Shown: positions 10,754 through 10,868 of the stretch, piece by piece
Position numbering within the stretch: the first letter of the stretch is position 1
Layout of the letters: each line of letters begins with the position of its first letter
DNA from: Sphingobium sp.
Lineage (GTDB): Bacteria > Pseudomonadota > Alphaproteobacteria > Sphingomonadales > Sphingomonadaceae
Assembly (NCBI GenBank): GCA_020051025.1
Contig: JAGVJS010000043.1
Span: 1 to 10,868 of the forward strand
DNA length: 10,868 bases
Direction of reading: 5' to 3'
The notes under the pieces: model-generated
Seen by the model: the letters and a program-made list of their open reading frames with translations, nothing else
Database searches by the model: none
What the model was told of the DNA's origin: nothing
Position numbers and translations under genes: made by a program

Positions 10754-10868
10754 ATGATATTTTCGCTCAAACGGGTCATCGCCGCCCTGTCGTTGGGGGC
10801 CATGACGCTGACCGGCATCGCCGCGACCCCGGCCGCTGCCCAGTCGCGCCGCGACGTGCGGGAGCATC
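10754..10868 (+). CDS. Exported protein, N-terminus only (3' end outside window)
   Basis: The first 38 codons of a gene running off the right edge. A typical Sec signal peptide is seen: basic start (MIFSLKR), hydrophobic core near residues 8-24 (VIAALSLGAMTLTGIAA), and a cleavage motif PAAAQ giving likely cleavage after A29. The mature start QSRRDVREH is charged. Arg/Asp-rich mature starts of this type are common in small periplasmic proteins such as the RcnB-like family, but too little is present to assign one. AAGGAG lies 9 nt before the ATG at 10754. Product location in the periplasm or outer membrane is well supported; identity is not. Confidence 0.75.
   Translation, partial: MIFSLKRVIAALSLGAMTLTGIAATPAAAQSRRDVREH

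Noticed and set aside
1..10868. tRNA, rRNA, CRISPR array, integrase or classical insertion sequence
   Set aside because: None seen: no cloverleaf, no regularly spaced direct repeats and no transposase or integrase motifs on either strand.

Overview
The window looks like chromosome of a high-GC alphaproteobacterium, most likely a sphingomonad (Sphingomonas/Sphingobium group). This rests on GC content, the two-domain class I fumarase, short alphaproteobacterial-type hypothetical genes, and a compact ribonucleotide reductase pair. The taxon is an inference; there is no rRNA gene or other taxonomic marker.

Layout. Positions 1-4822 read entirely on the minus strand. In transcription order this half holds a glutathione S-transferase-like gene (4822-4178), class I fumarate hydratase (4086-2566), a small DUF559 endonuclease-like gene (2500-2096), a 78-aa conserved-type hypothetical (2015-1779), a DUF3667 membrane protein (1723-653) and an EamA/DMT transporter that runs off the left edge (621-1). 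About 0.5 kb without a convincing gene (4823-5335) separates this half from the plus-strand half. That gap holds a near-consensus NrdR-type palindrome and a terminator-like hairpin. The plus strand then carries nrdA (5336-7282), a second DUF559 gene (7287-7763) and nrdB (7769-8818). After a low-GC stretch (about 44% by hand count) come a 57-aa ORF, a DUF4160/DUF2442 pair, a small CxxC/CxxC protein, a 65-aa single-span membrane protein, 0.44 kb without a credible gene, and the first 38 codons of an exported protein.

Most unusual feature. Both DUF559 genes sit in the same kind of cassette. Each is bracketed by inverted arms of about 50-60 bp. Every arm has the layout hairpin 1, short linker, hairpin 2, then an inner tail GGTG(G)AGGGG pointing at the gene. 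Within a cassette, hairpin 1 is nearly identical in both arms, while hairpin 2 differs in sequence but still pairs. The two cassettes use different hairpin sequences and their proteins are only about 40-45% identical, so they are not a recent local duplication. Each starts about 8-12 nt after the stop codon of a core metabolic gene (fumarase or nrdA), in that gene's orientation. One separates nrdA from nrdB, and its ORF fills nearly the whole gap between them. I read this as a REP-like palindrome/PD-(D/E)XK nuclease mobile cassette, comparable in logic (not homology) to RAYT-REP elements and to free-standing homing endonucleases in phage nrd operons. Mobility itself is not shown by this one sequence.

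How the genes work together. nrdA and nrdB encode the two subunits of an aerobic tyrosyl-radical ribonucleotide reductase that makes dNTPs. Fumarase is a TCA-cycle enzyme. The DUF4160/DUF2442 pair resembles a two-gene toxin-antitoxin-like module. The other genes have no evident pathway link to these.
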